A DNA stretch of 64,000 nucleotides from assembly GCA_004794785.1 (NCBI GenBank), contig SJOL01007097.1, forward strand, positions 541,777 to 605,776. Direction: 5' to 3'. Made by a program: the position numbers and the translations under genes. This DNA is from Opisthorchis felineus. Its lineage: Eukaryota; Platyhelminthes; Trematoda; Opisthorchiida; Opisthorchiidae. The notes beneath the pieces are model-generated. The model did no database searches. It was given only the letters and a program-made list of their open reading frames with translations, and was not told the origin of the DNA. Shown in pieces: positions 48,060-61,799 of this stretch; the first letter of the stretch is position 1; each line of letters opens with the position of its first letter.

Positions 48060-50260
48060 GCTCCATCACTACGGTTCGGTTGTGTTGATCTCTAGTCTCC
48101 AGTGCACACCCGTGTGGCTTGAATCCTCACTGGAGTATACGTGTGCCATCGAAGTTTATCTGATGGCTTGACTGAAGTGCAATGGCAGACTCGTGTCCAA
48201 GTTTTCTGAACTCGATTGGATTTCGTTCAGGAAAAGGCTCCGTGATTCGCACATACAGTTGCCTAGCTGTCTGGATTATCTGTTTGGCTGAACATTCTGC
48301 ACAGTGAATTCTTTAGACGCAGTTTGTGCGTTGTTTCGGTTCGATAGGGTCCTCGCCTCCTACAAGGTATCGTAGGGTGTTAGTCACTCGGAAGAATGTC
48401 TTGATATCGTAATCCCGAAGTATCTTTCGAATGGCGTCTGAAGTGACATTTCTATAGGGCATTCTCACCCGGTTTTTGTCTCCCTGTCCCGCCGTTTCGG
48501 GTAGCGTTCCAGCTTGTTGGGCAGTGAGCCCTATGGAACATGGGGACGAGGTGGTTCAGTGGTTAGAGCGCGAATTTACCGACCGGAAGGTCCGTGGTTC
48601 GAACCCGACCTCCGCCTCTCGACTTCTCCTGTCTAGGCTTGGGCAACCTGGCAGTATCCCAGCCCTCGTGCCTCCTTTGGGTGGCATGGCAGCTAGGCAC
48701 CGAAAGGATGTTACAGCTAAACGATTACCTATGGAGCATTTATTTTGCTGTAATACCCCACTGAGTCGTTTCAGCTGATCCGTTCGTATGGTCTCTTCCA
48801 AGCGTGGTTCCTTGATGCTATTCAACAACGATCCGACAACTGCGTGCTTGACGTAGTGTGGATGCGAACACTCATAATGCAAGCACCTGTCTGAATGTGT
48901 CAGTTTACTTTGGGTCTCCACTGAGATTTCATGGTTGATGTTAGTAGATAACTTACAGTACAGAAAACTTAAAGTTCTCTGTTCGCTCAGTTTCCATCGT
49001 GGATTTTATACTACTGCGTTGTTCTTCCAAGCATTTTAAGAAGGCTTACGGTTGTGTGGCTGATGTGATCGCAAATATGTCGTCAACGTACCTCAGTCGG
49101 ATGCGTGGTGAAAGTCGGAGTGACGTAAGGCCATAGTTTCCAAATGGTGCAAGAAAAAATTAGCCACTATGGGTGATGCAGTAGAGCCCAAGCGACACCA
49201 TCAGTCTGTTCATATAGAACGTTTTGATTGGTTAAATAAGTAGTGCTTAAACAGTTCAGCGCCAGTACTAACGTCAACAGATGAGGTTCTCTGTGCAATA
49301 GGTATATTGTCGCGCAAAAATAACAGATGAACATTTGTTAATTGGTGCACTAGTATAGAGAGCTGTTACGTCAAAGCTGACTGTTGCTTCGTCATCATTG
49401 ACATTGGTAGATTGGAGAATGGTAACAAAATCAAAAGTCATTCTCGTGACTTACCACTAGCTAGTAATGCGGCTTCAACAAATTGTCCAATTATTTGGAT
49501 AGGTTGTAAGTTTATCAACTAGTATAGTCCACGATGGGGCGTGTGAGAGTGCCTGTTTTATGTGTTTTTGGCGACCCATAAGACCTCCCTGATTTATGGG
49601 TTTTAGGAGCAAGTGAATATCACCGTTCTTGACCGAGCTTGGGGTTTAGTTGCTGTAGGTACTTTTTGAACCGAAGTTCGGTCTTTTGAAGAGTTTGACT
49701 TTCTTCCTGCGGTTCGATCTTCTCTTAAGGACCCAGTGTTAGATATTCGAACACTTTGTCTTCATAGTCCTTTCGATTCATGACGTTCGTTACATTGCCC
49801 TTGTCCACTTTGGTGGCATGAATAGACGTGTCTTCAATGAATTTAGTGCATCTATTTCCTCACGCGACAGGCTGCTTAAGATTGGTCGTTGGTTTTGAGA
49901 ATATCATATATACTTAATCCAACTTCTGACCTCCGTACTCGAAGCTTCGAGAGTGTGGGCTCCATAACCGGGGTGAATTCATTGGGAGTTAGCGGTTTCC
50001 GGTAATGTTGAGATTAGGTCATCTTCAACAGTTGCATCTCATTTTGACACGGGTTACGTACACGATTGCTCGAGTCTGCTGCTTCGGGCAAAGTTGTTTG
50101 GTTGTAGCTTCTCTTGGAAGCTTCCACTTCCTGTTGAAGTCCGTTGAATTTTCCTTTCTGTCTGGGCTTGCACTTTTCTAGTACATTCTTCTCGTAATCA
50201 GAGTCTTGATATCTGCTAACAGATCCGGTGGCAAAAGTGCATTTAAGCAATCATCCACAA
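48060..50260 (-). mobile_element. Penelope-like element (RT plus GIY-YIG endonuclease)
   Basis: The minus-strand reading starts with an N-terminal region (50250-50010, CKPRQKGKFNGLQQEVEASK) and continues with a conserved block (PLTPNEFTPVMEPTLSKLRV, RRSEVGLSIYDIL; ATKVDKGNVTNVMNRKDYE near 49800). A degraded RT core follows, with the intact catalytic box RYVDDIFA at 49070-49093. Next come the C-terminal RT part (LTHSDRCLHYECSHP) and GVLQQNKCSIG at 48740. After an inserted SINE the frame resumes with LTAQQAGTLPETAGQGDK, DAIRKILRDYDIKTFFRVTN and the endonuclease RIHCAECSAKQIIQTARQL at about 48300. There GIY has become a stop plus RI, and the YIG box reads IIQ. The last readable part, INFDGTRIL, lies near 48140. 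The type call is strong; stops and frameshifts show it is inactive. Confidence 0.88.
48542..48727 (+). repeat. tRNA-derived SINE, full-length copy with target-site duplication
   Basis: This is the best-preserved SINE. Its head has an A box GGTGGTTCAGTGGTTAGAG and a B box GGTTCGAACCC at normal tRNA spacing, as needed for RNA polymerase III transcription. The body follows: CTCTCGACTTCTCCTGTCTA, GGCTTGGGCAACCTGGCAG, CCCAGCCCTCGTG, then GGTGGCATGGCAGCTAGGCA and CCGAAAGGATGTTACAGCTA. It is flanked by CCTATGGAACAT (48530-48541) and CCTATGGAGCAT (48728-48739), an 11/12 target-site duplication. It lies inside the Penelope-like reading frame. Confidence 0.95.
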
Positions 50261-50462
50261 AGCTCATCTGGAGACGTGTGATTCCACAGTGATGGAGTAT
50301 GAGTGGATACGCTGACACAATAATATCCGGGATGCTTTATCAGGTGCGTTTTTTTTATTGCAGAGAGCCGCCTGGCTGTATAACCAGCAGTGATGTGGGG
50401 ATGATTTTGTTAAGATATCCCTGGTTAAAGACAATGATTAACCCAATTCGCATATTTTTAGA

Positions 50463-50755
50463 CAATGGGCCAAACTCTGCTCGGAAATCGGTGAGCACCA
50501 TTTTGTGTATACTATGGAAAGTTTGATGTCAAAATACAGCGTAGTGGAATAAGAAGTTGAAATCTGACGTTTCGGGTGCCCTCTTCGCATCTGGTTGCCA
50601 ACTGATCTCAGGACTATGTCAATCAGAAGACATGATAGCGGACCCAAATAATGCCGCACTAGACTATTATTCCTTGAAAACCGTCGTCCAGAGTAACTGA
50701 TACGTCGGATTATAAGATCTTATTCCAGTACGCTTGTTTTGACTTTAAACTTTCC
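50463..50755 (+). repeat. Right flank repeats of the Penelope-like element
   Basis: 50463-50585 is a direct repeat of 47636-47770. 50516-50553 (GGAAAGTTTGATGTCAAAAT ... GGAATAAG) is also repeated in inverted form at 50719-50755. 50590-50655 matches 47825-47872 in inverted form. The set gives a compound direct/inverted structure around the element. Confidence 0.8.
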
Positions 50756-50760
50756 ACTCC

Positions 50761-53700
50761 GACTACGTAGTGTTGTTATGTTTGTGTACCATTTATCCAT
50801 CTACATTTAGGCACGAGGTTTGTTGCGGTAGTGGACGTGGCAATTGCAGTTGACGGGCGACTTGCAAAAAGCGAGGTTTCTGTTTTACTGATGATCGAGG
50901 CCAATGAAGAATAGGTTTGGGTTATCCAGTATTTGAAAAATCAGCGAAAAGTTGTTTCAAAACACCACGAAGAAAGTCGTCATCAACTAACTGAGCAACG
51001 ATTCAAGCGGGGAGCTTACCATAAATACTGCTTTTCTGGTGGAATGACCCGTCCTAATTCCCCAGTTGGTCTACAGAATAAGCCGAAACAAATGGTGCAC
51101 AGCGCTTGTTTTCACTGATGCGTGAGCCTCAGGCCGCCATGTCGTGAACCGTACCTTTCAGAAGACGTTGGGTATGATACTGGTGTTATAAGTTCTTCAA
51201 AATGACAAAAGCCAACCTCACCCTCAAAATCCTTAGTTATACCTCTAATATCACCGTCAGTTGTGACACCTCCATAGATCAATAAAGCTATTGAGACCAA
51301 GTTTCACCACTCACAGTGAATAGTAACGTAGGTTCTCGCCAGTTTTGAAGGAATACTTCACACATATGAGGCGTAAAACATGCTACTTCAAGTACTAGGA
51401 GATCGTCTACTTTGCCTTAACTGAAATCGACTCGCCACACAACAGCACCTGCATACTCTAAGTAAAATGTTCTCTCACCTTGTAGGTCGTCACAACCTTT
51501 TAGAACTCCACGGCGAAAGTGAAGAGAGATGATATAAGGGAACCTTGCAACCCCTTACCAGATGCAGAAAGGGTGGCGAAGCTTAGCCTTTAATCTGCTT
51601 GCGTTTTAGCTGCACAGGACCATCAGTCCGGGCACTCCGAGGCCCGGTGACTAGTTCCTACCTATTGAAGATGAGGTGGCTATAGTTTTCGGAGTTGCCA
51701 CAATCACAGGTGTTTCGGGGTTCTACTACCCTGCGCAAAGTGAAGATTTGATCCAATTGTCCCGGCTTCCACTTTTTTTAGACAGTTGTGAGTTAAGCGC
51801 AGAATAAAAACGGGATTTGTATATAGTAAGTTACGCCTCACTTTCTTACTCTTTCAAAAACATGATATATATATATAACGCTAGGATAGGAACTATCAGC
51901 AATAATTCATCAGTTAAGAATGAGATCATATTCACAAGCGGCGTGTTTCACCGAATACTTGAGGATAGCTGCTTGATTTGTCGTAAATGTATTCATATTA
52001 TTCGCGTTTCCTACGAGTAATGTTCACTGGGTTAATCCCTGACAAATCATAAAAAGTTAAGCAAACCTAATATTCATTAATACAAATAAATCCCGAGATA
52101 ATGCTAGCGACTCTGATTCTGTACTACAGTGGAACCTCTTGACAGTGACTGCTGGAGAGACCAGTCAAAAGCGATTGCTTCAAAGAGGTGGGTGTTGTAG
52201 CTCAGTGCTTTTCTATGGATTGAATATATGTTATGGTGAAAAAATCGTGTTCAGTCTTAAAGACTGAACCGTGTGGCTCATAACTTTTGGACTGATTTAT
52301 TTCAACTATGCAGCGGGCAGTTTAGACAGTGGTCACCGAACTGGAGCCCGACTGTCATAGCGCCTTTGTTTCGCCTAATCAGTGGGCCATTTATCGTGTC
52401 GTTACTGGTATTAACATCAACTTATTATAGTCGACTTGTCACTGGCGTTAAACTATGTACTCCTCCGTTTGGGTGACCAACCCTTCAATTGGGTCGTTTT
52501 GTGCTTCCTCTGTCACGGTGCTTCAAGTTGTTGACGAATAAGTTGTAGTTTAGGTGGATTATGCGCTAATTTCTGGGGCTTTATGCGAAAAGGTAGTTGT
52601 AGTCAAGATCCAATTTTCGTTCTCTAGCCTTACTGAGCAACGGAAGTTGACTGTCATCACAAAATATCGGATACCCACCAAACTGGTCGGGTTGGATACA
52701 ATAGCTTTTATGGCATAGTGGTTATCATGATAAAGTGGATAAACGCGGAGATAAAGAAGCGAGCGAAGAAGGTTTGTTACTATGGTTTCGCAGTTACCTG
52801 ACAGACGCCGGAGGAGCCAACTCGTAAAACAACCGGAAAAGCGTTTGTAACTTTACCTAGTTGTGTGGCGACTTAATTAAACAGCCTGGCCTTGCTTCGC
52901 TGGTGTCTTACACGTCTGCAGTCTGTCGTTTGAGAGTTTGAACCACCATTTGATTGTCAAGCTGTTGTGGAAGCCATACCGGATTCTTTTCCCAAAAATG
53001 ATGGCTTCTTCTGCTCCTAATTCGCCAGCACAATAAAACAGCCTCCTAACTTGGAGCAACCCGCTAGAGGAATGTTAGTATGTTCAACTATTACCCGGAA
53101 GGTCGCGAGCTCAAGTCATCTTGTGCCGTTGATCATTCCCAACCAGCTGATAGGTACTAGCCGGCTTTCAAGCACATAATGGAATCCTTACAGGGAGTGA
53201 TTTCAGCGAACCATTGAGCACCAGCGTTCATTACTAGTGTATTACTGTCGGTGATGATAAATGCCAGGCAGAATGTGCGCTATAGACAACCAATAGAGTT
53301 TTATCTAAGTAAGCTCACCAGACGGAACCCACACAGCAGGTGTTCAACATAACACATTAAACGTCAGTTTCTGAAAGTAACTGTTTAAATTCCATAATGT
53401 TGTCCTGCTACTGTGTAACTCCATGAACGTTCCTGTCTAGTAAGTGTTTGAGGCAGATAAGTTGATTAGGCTTCAGGCAAATGGAAACCAGCGGGCATGT
53501 TAGGCTTTTCAAGACCTATCCATTACTGGTGGTGTGATCCACCGATGCCAAGTAACCGACGGAACATCCGCAGAACGACGAAGAGCATACTCCCCCTTGG
53601 CTGACAAAAGCAGCTGTGTGTACAATCAGCAGCTGAGGCTTAACAAACCTTATGGACACGACAGAATATTGGTAACACCTCCACTCTAATGTACCGGGTC

Positions 53701-56700
53701 AGCTGTAGACTATCATGCAAAACTAAATGTCGAATGATTTGTTCAGTGGAGGCGGTTACGATCAACCGGCAAAGGCCAAAACTGTGTGTGCTGAAACTTT
53801 TTGTACACCTTTGCTATCAGCTTGCATGTCGGCAATTCACTTACTAGTACCACGCTTATGCCTTTGTGGAAACCTTGTTCAAAATCTCGTTCTCACTTGA
53901 CCTTGGAGAATCACGCCCACTACAGCTGTCGTACCAGCCGCGCTGCATTTCTAGAGCGGAAACATGGCCTGAATGCTCTAGCTAAAGGCCCCATTTGTTT
54001 TGGATGACTTGATCGTTACCTTTCCGTAACAGCCGGTTGAAGAGATAAAAAAGGATTCTCTGCCCACATGCCTTCTTAATTCATTGGATTATGCTCGAGA
54101 CAATCGAGATAGTCCTCAAGAAGAAACCGGAGGTTGTAATATAGAAGTCTTTGAGTAGTGGCTTATCGGTGATATTACCGAGCAGTACACTAAACCGCTA
54201 AAAGTCTAGAATGGGCATGTGTGACTTTCGTTGGAATAGAGCGAGTCTGTCAAGATTTATTGGAATTCTGCAGTGTAAACTCGTTCTGTGTTCTGACTTA
54301 GAGCTCGAAGTGTGATCTTTTCCACTTCAGATACCTGATCGGTAAAGTAATTGAGAACGTGACTCAAAAGTGTATATTGAAGTTGTACAAACCTTCCATT
54401 TGAACGCAAAAATCGCTTGTGCCTCGTCACCTACGCTTTGGTAGTGGTGCCGGAGAATGCCGCTGGACGGCATAATTCAAAAGCTCAGCTTTTTTTCTGA
54501 GGGACCAAACACCTGATTCAAATATGGAGGGTGACGGAAGCTCTACCGGGTGACTGGACGAGGTAGCAGCTGTGCGCGAGGGAACGAGCCTGTACTGAAA
54601 AGTGATGGCAACTTAATACCTAGTCGTCCAAATGTGTATTTTTCAGGCAGTAAGACGAGGAAAACAGCTTGCTGAATGAAGGAAAAGGCTAGACTGGATT
54701 TCACAAAAGCGTACTATTCCCTGTGATCAAGGGAGGAGGAATGGTGGCTTACCGGTTAGGGATCACTGAGTTAGAAATTTTTGCGTTTGAATAGTTGCAG
54801 TGTAGCATGCGTGATCCACAACTGTTTCTCCGCATCGATTCAACCAGCGGGACAGTTCACACCGGGCTAAATCTAAATTCTCATCTTCCCAGTTGTGTTA
54901 ATAGTAAATGAATCTTCCAAATCGTACTCTGATTCTGTCCCCATATATCCAAACCACGGAAATTTTGTTTGCCTTGCGGGGGGCGGCGAGGGGATCGCAT
55001 GCATTGGTCGATAAATTACGTGGGTTCGCGTGATCTTCTACGGAGTCATAATTATGCCTAACGCAATTTGAAGCGATTGCCTTATCCGCTGTATTCTCCC
55101 TTACAGAATTAAATTATTCCCACTTCTATGAACTGGGTGGGTGTGGTTTGCGAGGTGTTTGCCCTATCCCTAATCTACGTGCTACATGTGCTTTATTGAT
55201 AGAGGTTTGTATTCCAAAAGATACTCAATGCACTTTATTTTGTCATACGTCAGGTCAGCGTTTTTTCCTCAATGTTGGCACAAATTCCTTGTCGTTTGAC
55301 TACTGCACAGATTTATTTGTGCTATGACAAAAGAACAACTGAGGGTCCTCATGAGGTCCGTGAAAACTCCAGACAGCCTGCTACCAGTCTCTCTTTTTTG
55401 GGCTCATCTGGTAGGCCCAGTTTCCGGATTTCTTACTTGAAACCCAAACTGAATATATGTGGAGATGAGCATTTATTTTCAATGCATTTTGGTTCTGGTG
55501 AAACTGAACAGGAATTCAACGGAAGAGTATCATAAAGGAGAGATTCAAGTGGAATATACTTCGATCTATTGAATACTGTTGTTTTGATATTGTTGGTTTC
55601 GTGCGGCACACTCGAGTTTCAGTTAATTCTATAGTTTGAGCCAGTTTGCTTTTCAGATTTATGTTTATCCGCACTGCAGTTTCTCGTTGTTTCAAAAATC
55701 CGAATCGCATCCGTTTTGCGATGTGGTCGATGTTTTTCCATTCTGCTAAGAGTCAATACGTTCATATTCACCACAAACTATATTCAAATATTGGTATCTT
55801 ATAAATTAAGTGAATCCTACCAAAATGGTATGCGAATTCTCATTCTGAACTCGTCGTCACGCACAGAACTCCGTTCTCGTCTGTCATAATTCCCGGCGCA
55901 AGAATACATAATGTGAAGCAGTATTTATGAGACTGAATTCCGCTCAGCTGTGGCACAAAACATTGAAGGCATCGAGGGTGAAGCTTTGTGCACTCCCTGA
56001 CAAAACGGTTAAGGCTTCTACAGAAAATCCCATCGATGTTTCACTGACTTCGAATTCGAGTTGGCAAACCTGTTCGGAAATAGTCATGACGCGTATTTTC
56101 ACTGGTACTTAGCGAGTCACTGATTTGTTTCCACAGAATATTTGACATAGATTGTAATAACATCAATCGGAAAAAGGGGAATGTGGAAGTTCCAAAGGCT
56201 TAGTGGTTTCTGGCGTAAGCACCTATCTAGGTCCTTGCAGAACCACCAGGTGCAGAACACTGGATGTAAGACAACTGAAGAAATAGCGATTGATTGAATG
56301 CATCCATTGTTGTTCCACTTAATGGGAAGGACTTTCACTTTTAAAACCCCAACGCCTTCAGCTTTGTGTCCAGTGAAAGGCTAGCTGTCGCACGGTAACA
56401 GCATTGCACCTTACCGTTTCCGACCCATTTCCCAAATAAAAGTGTACCGAAATGCCCATCCCACTTTCAAAATCGTATCACACAGGTTAGAAGTGGCCGT
56501 TGCACGCTGTCGAGTAAGTGTACATTGTTGGTTGGCATCCGAAACAGATCCGGCGGTCAACAGTGGTTGATTCACCGGACGGCTGCACATAGCAGGTAGA
56601 CCACAGGCGGTTTGCGCGGAGCCCGATGTGGTGCTACTTGATCAATGAAAGGTAGGTATAACGCAATAGGGATCGAACATGCTATAAATCACGACCTAAC

Positions 56701-58679
56701 GAAATTCGGTTACGGACAATGACGATACTCATCCTTTCAGTGCGGAATTGGTAACTACCTTCTAGTAATCAAGTGCCCGGTACGCCAAGCAGCCAGCATA
56801 CTTCTCTCCATTGTTTCAGCTCACAATAATTTTTATACACCGTATTTGCGACATAAGTAGAAAGGCACCCTGCTTCATACCCTAATACCTTGTGTATCAT
56901 CACAACTTTCGTCGTGGATAATGATGTTTTTGTTCAATTCCAATTATATTAGTTTACGCGACTTTGTCATGGGAAATGAGATTTTTCGTGTATTGTGGTA
57001 TAAACAACAAAATATGTTTGTAGGTTCGGCCAGCAAAATTTACCCCAACACTTGATCAAGCCTGATTTCTGCTTCGCACCTTAATGACGGAGAAAACCAA
57101 GCGGATACACGCATTCAAGCACACTAGATATTCACCCATGTTATATTGTACTGACCCGATGAATACTCACAAAAATAAGTTAACTGTCTCCATTGTGTGT
57201 GAATACACATAGTCAGCTGACTAACAAACAAGCAAACGGAAACTCATCACCAAGGCCTCGCTGTCCCCGGATTAGAGGGAGGTGGTATGTTGGGGGTTGT
57301 CACATCCAGTGGCGCAACCCACTAATTCGCATTAGTAGAATTGGCGTTCACGTAATGTCATTTCACTGTTGCGTCTCTTTTAGGAGTAATGCGGTCGCTG
57401 TTCGCTGAGCGAATTATTGCAGGTCACTGTTGGCGTTCATATCAATAAAAGCGAGTGCTGCCTATTTTACTTCTTCGTAAACTTGTTCCAAAGGACCGTC
57501 CGAATGAGTGTTGGATATTCGGATGAAGTTGTGACAACTACCTGCCATAATTTTTCGGGATGAGTGGTCTGCTACTTCGTAATAACCGCTACCTTCCAAG
57601 CAGTACCACCCTCTATTTCATCTATAATTAAATTTCCACTCAAGCGACGATCGAAAAACCAAAATCGAATAAGGGAAGTGATCAAATCTACAGAGCGAAC
57701 CCAACACGGTTTTTACCGAGTGCCTAATTCCCATAAACTATACTATCGAAACTATTAAACAATCCTGGAAATACTAGTGCGAGGTAGGAGGTTAACGGAG
57801 AACTCGTTGTGCACGCTGTCAGTTATCTTTCACAAGAAATTTGTTTGGTTTTGCTGACAGACGGTCATAGATCTCTCCTGCAGTTTGTTTGCAGTATGCT
57901 TCTGGCTAAGACCATGTGGGGCAACAATAGGACTGTCACTCGTTTCCACCTCCTGAGTTCGCTGTCTATCTCGCAGAACCTGATGCCCATGGAAGTATAT
58001 GTCGGCCAGGTTGCTGACTTTGTTGGCTAACTGACAACTCTTGAACCTAAATTGCATGAGGTGGAGCGGCTCCATCCGAGGACTTTAACGGATCACCCAT
58101 GTCATCATCAGATTACTAGAGGTATACCTCACAATTGAGGGCATCTGCCTCAGGTAGCTGAATCAAATCTCCTTTCGTCTTTCATAAAACCCATTCAGCC
58201 TTGTCACCTGCTCATTGGACCTTTCGTCAGAAGCGAAGCTTTGCTGCGCAACAAATCGATTGAAGCTTCCAGACTTCTGTGAAACGAAGCCTCCTCGATC
58301 GGCTCCAAGGTTTTCCCAGTTGACTGAATTTTTCCTGTTTTTTGTTCTTCATCCATATAATTCTCCATATCACACTGCGTCAAAATTTCTCAGTTTCATA
58401 TTTACTGCCGGGCTGGTGATCCTACAGACAAGCCCTCTTCTGCGCGTGACAAACCTGAGGCAGTTGAACCTAATTGCTTTACCCAGTGATGTGGACGCAC
58501 CTGACTTTGGATAACCAGTACGATGACCGCAGCAACCAGTAGTGAGTGAGTGGCCAACAAGGGATCCGGCAAATTATGTACTGCGGCGATTCAGTCGTCC
58601 TAGTGGAAGCTGCTTAATCAAGCACTTCACAGTACCTGCATATAAATCACCGAGCAGTTGCTAAGCCTTCAACATTCAG
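50761..58679. other. Long interval without supported genes
   Basis: About 7.9 kb with only short frames, none carrying motifs I can name. A short (AT)n run lies at about 51867-51880. A weak SINE-head-like stretch at about 53085-53110 and a different tRNA-like stretch at about 54735-54800 were judged too weak to call. Confidence 0.5.
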
Positions 58680-58866
58680 CTTCAGATAACTCAGTAGTTA
58701 AGGCGCGAACTTACTGACCGGAATGTTCGTGGCTCAAAGCCAACCTCGGGAACTCGATTGCTCCAGTCCAGGCTTTGGCAAGCTGGCAGCATCTCAGTCC
58801 TCATGCTTTCTTCGGGTGGCTTGGCAGGTAAGCACCAGAAGGGTATTACAGCTGAACAATTACTAC
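58680..58866 (+). repeat. tRNA-derived SINE copy
   Basis: The head reads CAGATAACTCAGTAGTTAAG, then GCGCGAACTTACTGACCGGA and a weakened B box GTGGCTCAAAGCC. The body reads AACTCGATTGCTCCAGTCCA, GGCAAGCTGGCAGCATCTCA, GGTGGCTTGGCAGGTAAGCA, then AAGGGTATTACAGCTGAACA, ending with ATTACTACTA. It is the same family as at 48542. Confidence 0.9.
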
Positions 58867-61799
58867 TATATTGTGGTTGCTAAGTCTTGCGAACGCCGGA
58901 GGCTACGAGTGGATTGTGCATTTCACACGCCCATGGTGGGAGCGTCTTGGGCAAATTTCAACGAATATGCGTCCTTAAAATCTTCCGCATTTTGACTTCT
59001 AAAAATTTCTCAGTTCAGCTGGTGCTTACCTTCGTATGAGTTCACGGAATTATAATGAATAGGCAAGTGAATAAATAGAAGGAATAAAGAATTGAACCCT
59101 ACTGGATAAAACTGTCGTTCGATGGCTTAGGCGATGCCAAATAGAAAGTGGTTAGGATTTTTCTTGTGAAGCTTATTTGATCGCTTGTGTTCGGTGATCG
59201 TCAGCATAGTGATGAGAGGTTTTCGGTTGAATTAGTACCCACTGTATTCGGGAACTTCGTTGATTGGTCTTCTTTCGGTGCCAACTTATCGACTCGATGT
59301 AAGTGCGACTTAGTCGTCCAAGTCGTGAAAGGCCCTCCTCCATATGTGTGCTCCCTCGGCAAACACTTATTTGTCTACTCCAGTCTTCATAAACCAGCAC
59401 TTTTTCCCAAGCAAGGCTTGGCAGTCATGATGATTTCGTCTCTAATGCGTGAGCCTGGTGGACATGAATCACAAGTCACTTCTGAACTGCGCAGCTGAAG
59501 AATATTCACTACACAGGATGTAGGCCTGAGTTATGTAACCAACATCCGCCTTAGAATTTCTCATCCATTTGGTTAACCACTTGATGGTGGTTCTCATGGC
59601 ATTTGGCAACCCTTCACACATTTGTTGCGAACCGATTTGACCGGATCGAAATTCGAAACCGAGTACGGGTTTTACAGAGTAATGGGTCAAGCCAAAACCT
59701 TGTCAGATTTCACCATGATACATTATCAGACGAGTGAAACCCGGGGGGGGGGTACCCCTAACATCGTTCTGAGCACCATATGTCAAACAACCCCCAAACT
59801 TCGCACTTTTGTGCTCATTTCTACCGTTATTCACACCCCAACGACTCAAAATGAACTCCCTCGAGATGTAAGCCAAAAGAAGTGGATTCTTGTATACTTT
59901 ATTCGGTGATGTGAGAGAAAACGCTGTCTGATGTAAACCGGCATTTTTTCCTTCTTGAACGTTGGTAAGTCATTCCGTGAGAACATCACGTGATTGGTCT
60001 GTTAGGCACTTTATTCCTCCCGCCTTCGACGACCGCTTAAGAGACACCTATTCGGTGACATTGTCCAACTCTGATATGACAACCCGGTGAGCTCTAGGCC
60101 AGCTATTCAATCAGTTATACACTATATAACAAATTATTTTGTTACATGTCATACACGATTCCAAACATTTGATCACGTTCGAAATGTGAATACCACACAG
60201 TTGGCAATAGACCTGAGGTGTAGTTGGCTAGAAAATCTTGGCTTGTCACAGTTAACCTCACACTTAATGGTAGCAATAATATTTTTCTGCATTACACATC
60301 TCTTCGTGCAGAAAGTCCACTTGTCAAGTTCATTAGACAGAATCAAACCAGCTGCACCGGAGGTAATCAGTGAAGATAAGCATGGCTAAACATGACTCAT
60401 CATAGCCAAGCAAAGTTCAACTGCCATGCCACCTGATATAATGTTTTCGTGTTATCCTAATTTTTAGTAAAGGTGGTCTGTGTTAGGAGGTATTAGGTTT
60501 TAAAATATCCACCATATCCGGTCCCTTTATGGGTTTGGCACTCCACCTATCGGAATGCTCCGGAAGTCAGGTCCTCGTTGAGTAAACAATCTTCCTCTGC
60601 TGATATGAATCTATTCGCCATCATTTGTTGGTATACAGCTTCGTATACGTCTTACCTTGATTACCAGCGTTTGCATATACACTGTTTCGACCTCCCAAAC
60701 GTACTTGGGTAAGGTGCAATACTTTTGCCTTTTCAGTGAAATATAACCAGTTCTATGGAGTAGCCCTTGGTGAGTTCAACCTAATATACTTTCACACATT
60801 GAAAAAAGATGTGGTTTGCGTTCACACACTTGTCATGTCCCTTCTAGTTCTGGCTGGGTAAAACTAGTTCCGTTTTGGCTTAGCCGAGAGAAGGTCACGG
60901 GCCAAAAGATGGATTTCCTCGTGCGATGCTCTTTTCGTTTATGTTTTGTTTCTTCGTTCTGTGTTCGGTTATGGGACTATCGTAGAAGGTTTACACTGCG
61001 AGGAACCGAGTTGCAAAAATATTTCGTTGCAAATATTTTCCCATATGTCACGTTCTCCAAAACAGGGAATGTTATATTCGCAGTGTAAGACGGCTGAGAA
61101 TCACAGAAACCGTTGCTTTCATGATGTTACATGGGAGTTTCTGAGAGAAGGCACCGTCTTAACATACCTTGTCTCCTCGAGCTGATTCTACCTATAGCGA
61201 TATAGAATGGAGAAGTAGAAGTAAAAGTTAGCCAGAGACAGGTGTGAAGTTTTCGTAAGTAAGTACTGCTTTAGACAACCCAGCTAACCTTACAGGCAAT
61301 GAACAAGGGATAATGTTCATTTGAAAAAGCAGTGACCAGGGTCAAGGTCAATCCCACACGTATGGATCTAGATGGAACCTAGTTAATGACATCGTTTGGT
61401 TGCCTGTGGATAACCCGAACTCATGTAACCCCGTGTATCTTTTCAAACTTCACGAATTTGTGGTTTCATCATTAATGACGTAAACACATATTTCCTACTT
61501 TACTTCCGACTGTTGAAATAAAAGGATGGCGGTCATTGCAGACCACGTGCAATTTCACTGGTTTTGTATATATACTGTCGATCTTAAAGATGGAACCGGT
61601 TTTCTTCAATGCCACTCCCTTGGTAGATCACAGACCAACAAGTTTATCACTCAAGGAGATTTTTCAGGTGATTGAACAATCGACAGTTCCACTTAAGTTA
61701 CACTTCATATTTGTCGCGCGAACGTACTTCAACCGTGTCAGCTATCTTGTTAAAATAACTCAGCGGAGGGAACGATATTAATAATATTATTGTATATTG
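58867..61799. other. No gene assigned
   Basis: Short frames only. A plus-strand frame within 61536-61781 contains a protein-like stretch (HRPTSLSLKEIFQVIEQSTV) that could be part of an exon but cannot be assigned. A run of eight or more G lies at about 59742. Confidence 0.45.

Noticed and set aside
53085..53160. SINE-like CCCGGAAGGTCGCGAGCTCA
   Set aside because: Only about 20 bases resemble the SINE head and the body does not follow.
54733..54830. Another tRNA-like SINE head (GGTGGCTTACCGGTTAGGGA, then GCGTTTGAAT)
   Set aside because: Box spacing and downstream body do not match the SINE family; only one copy seen.
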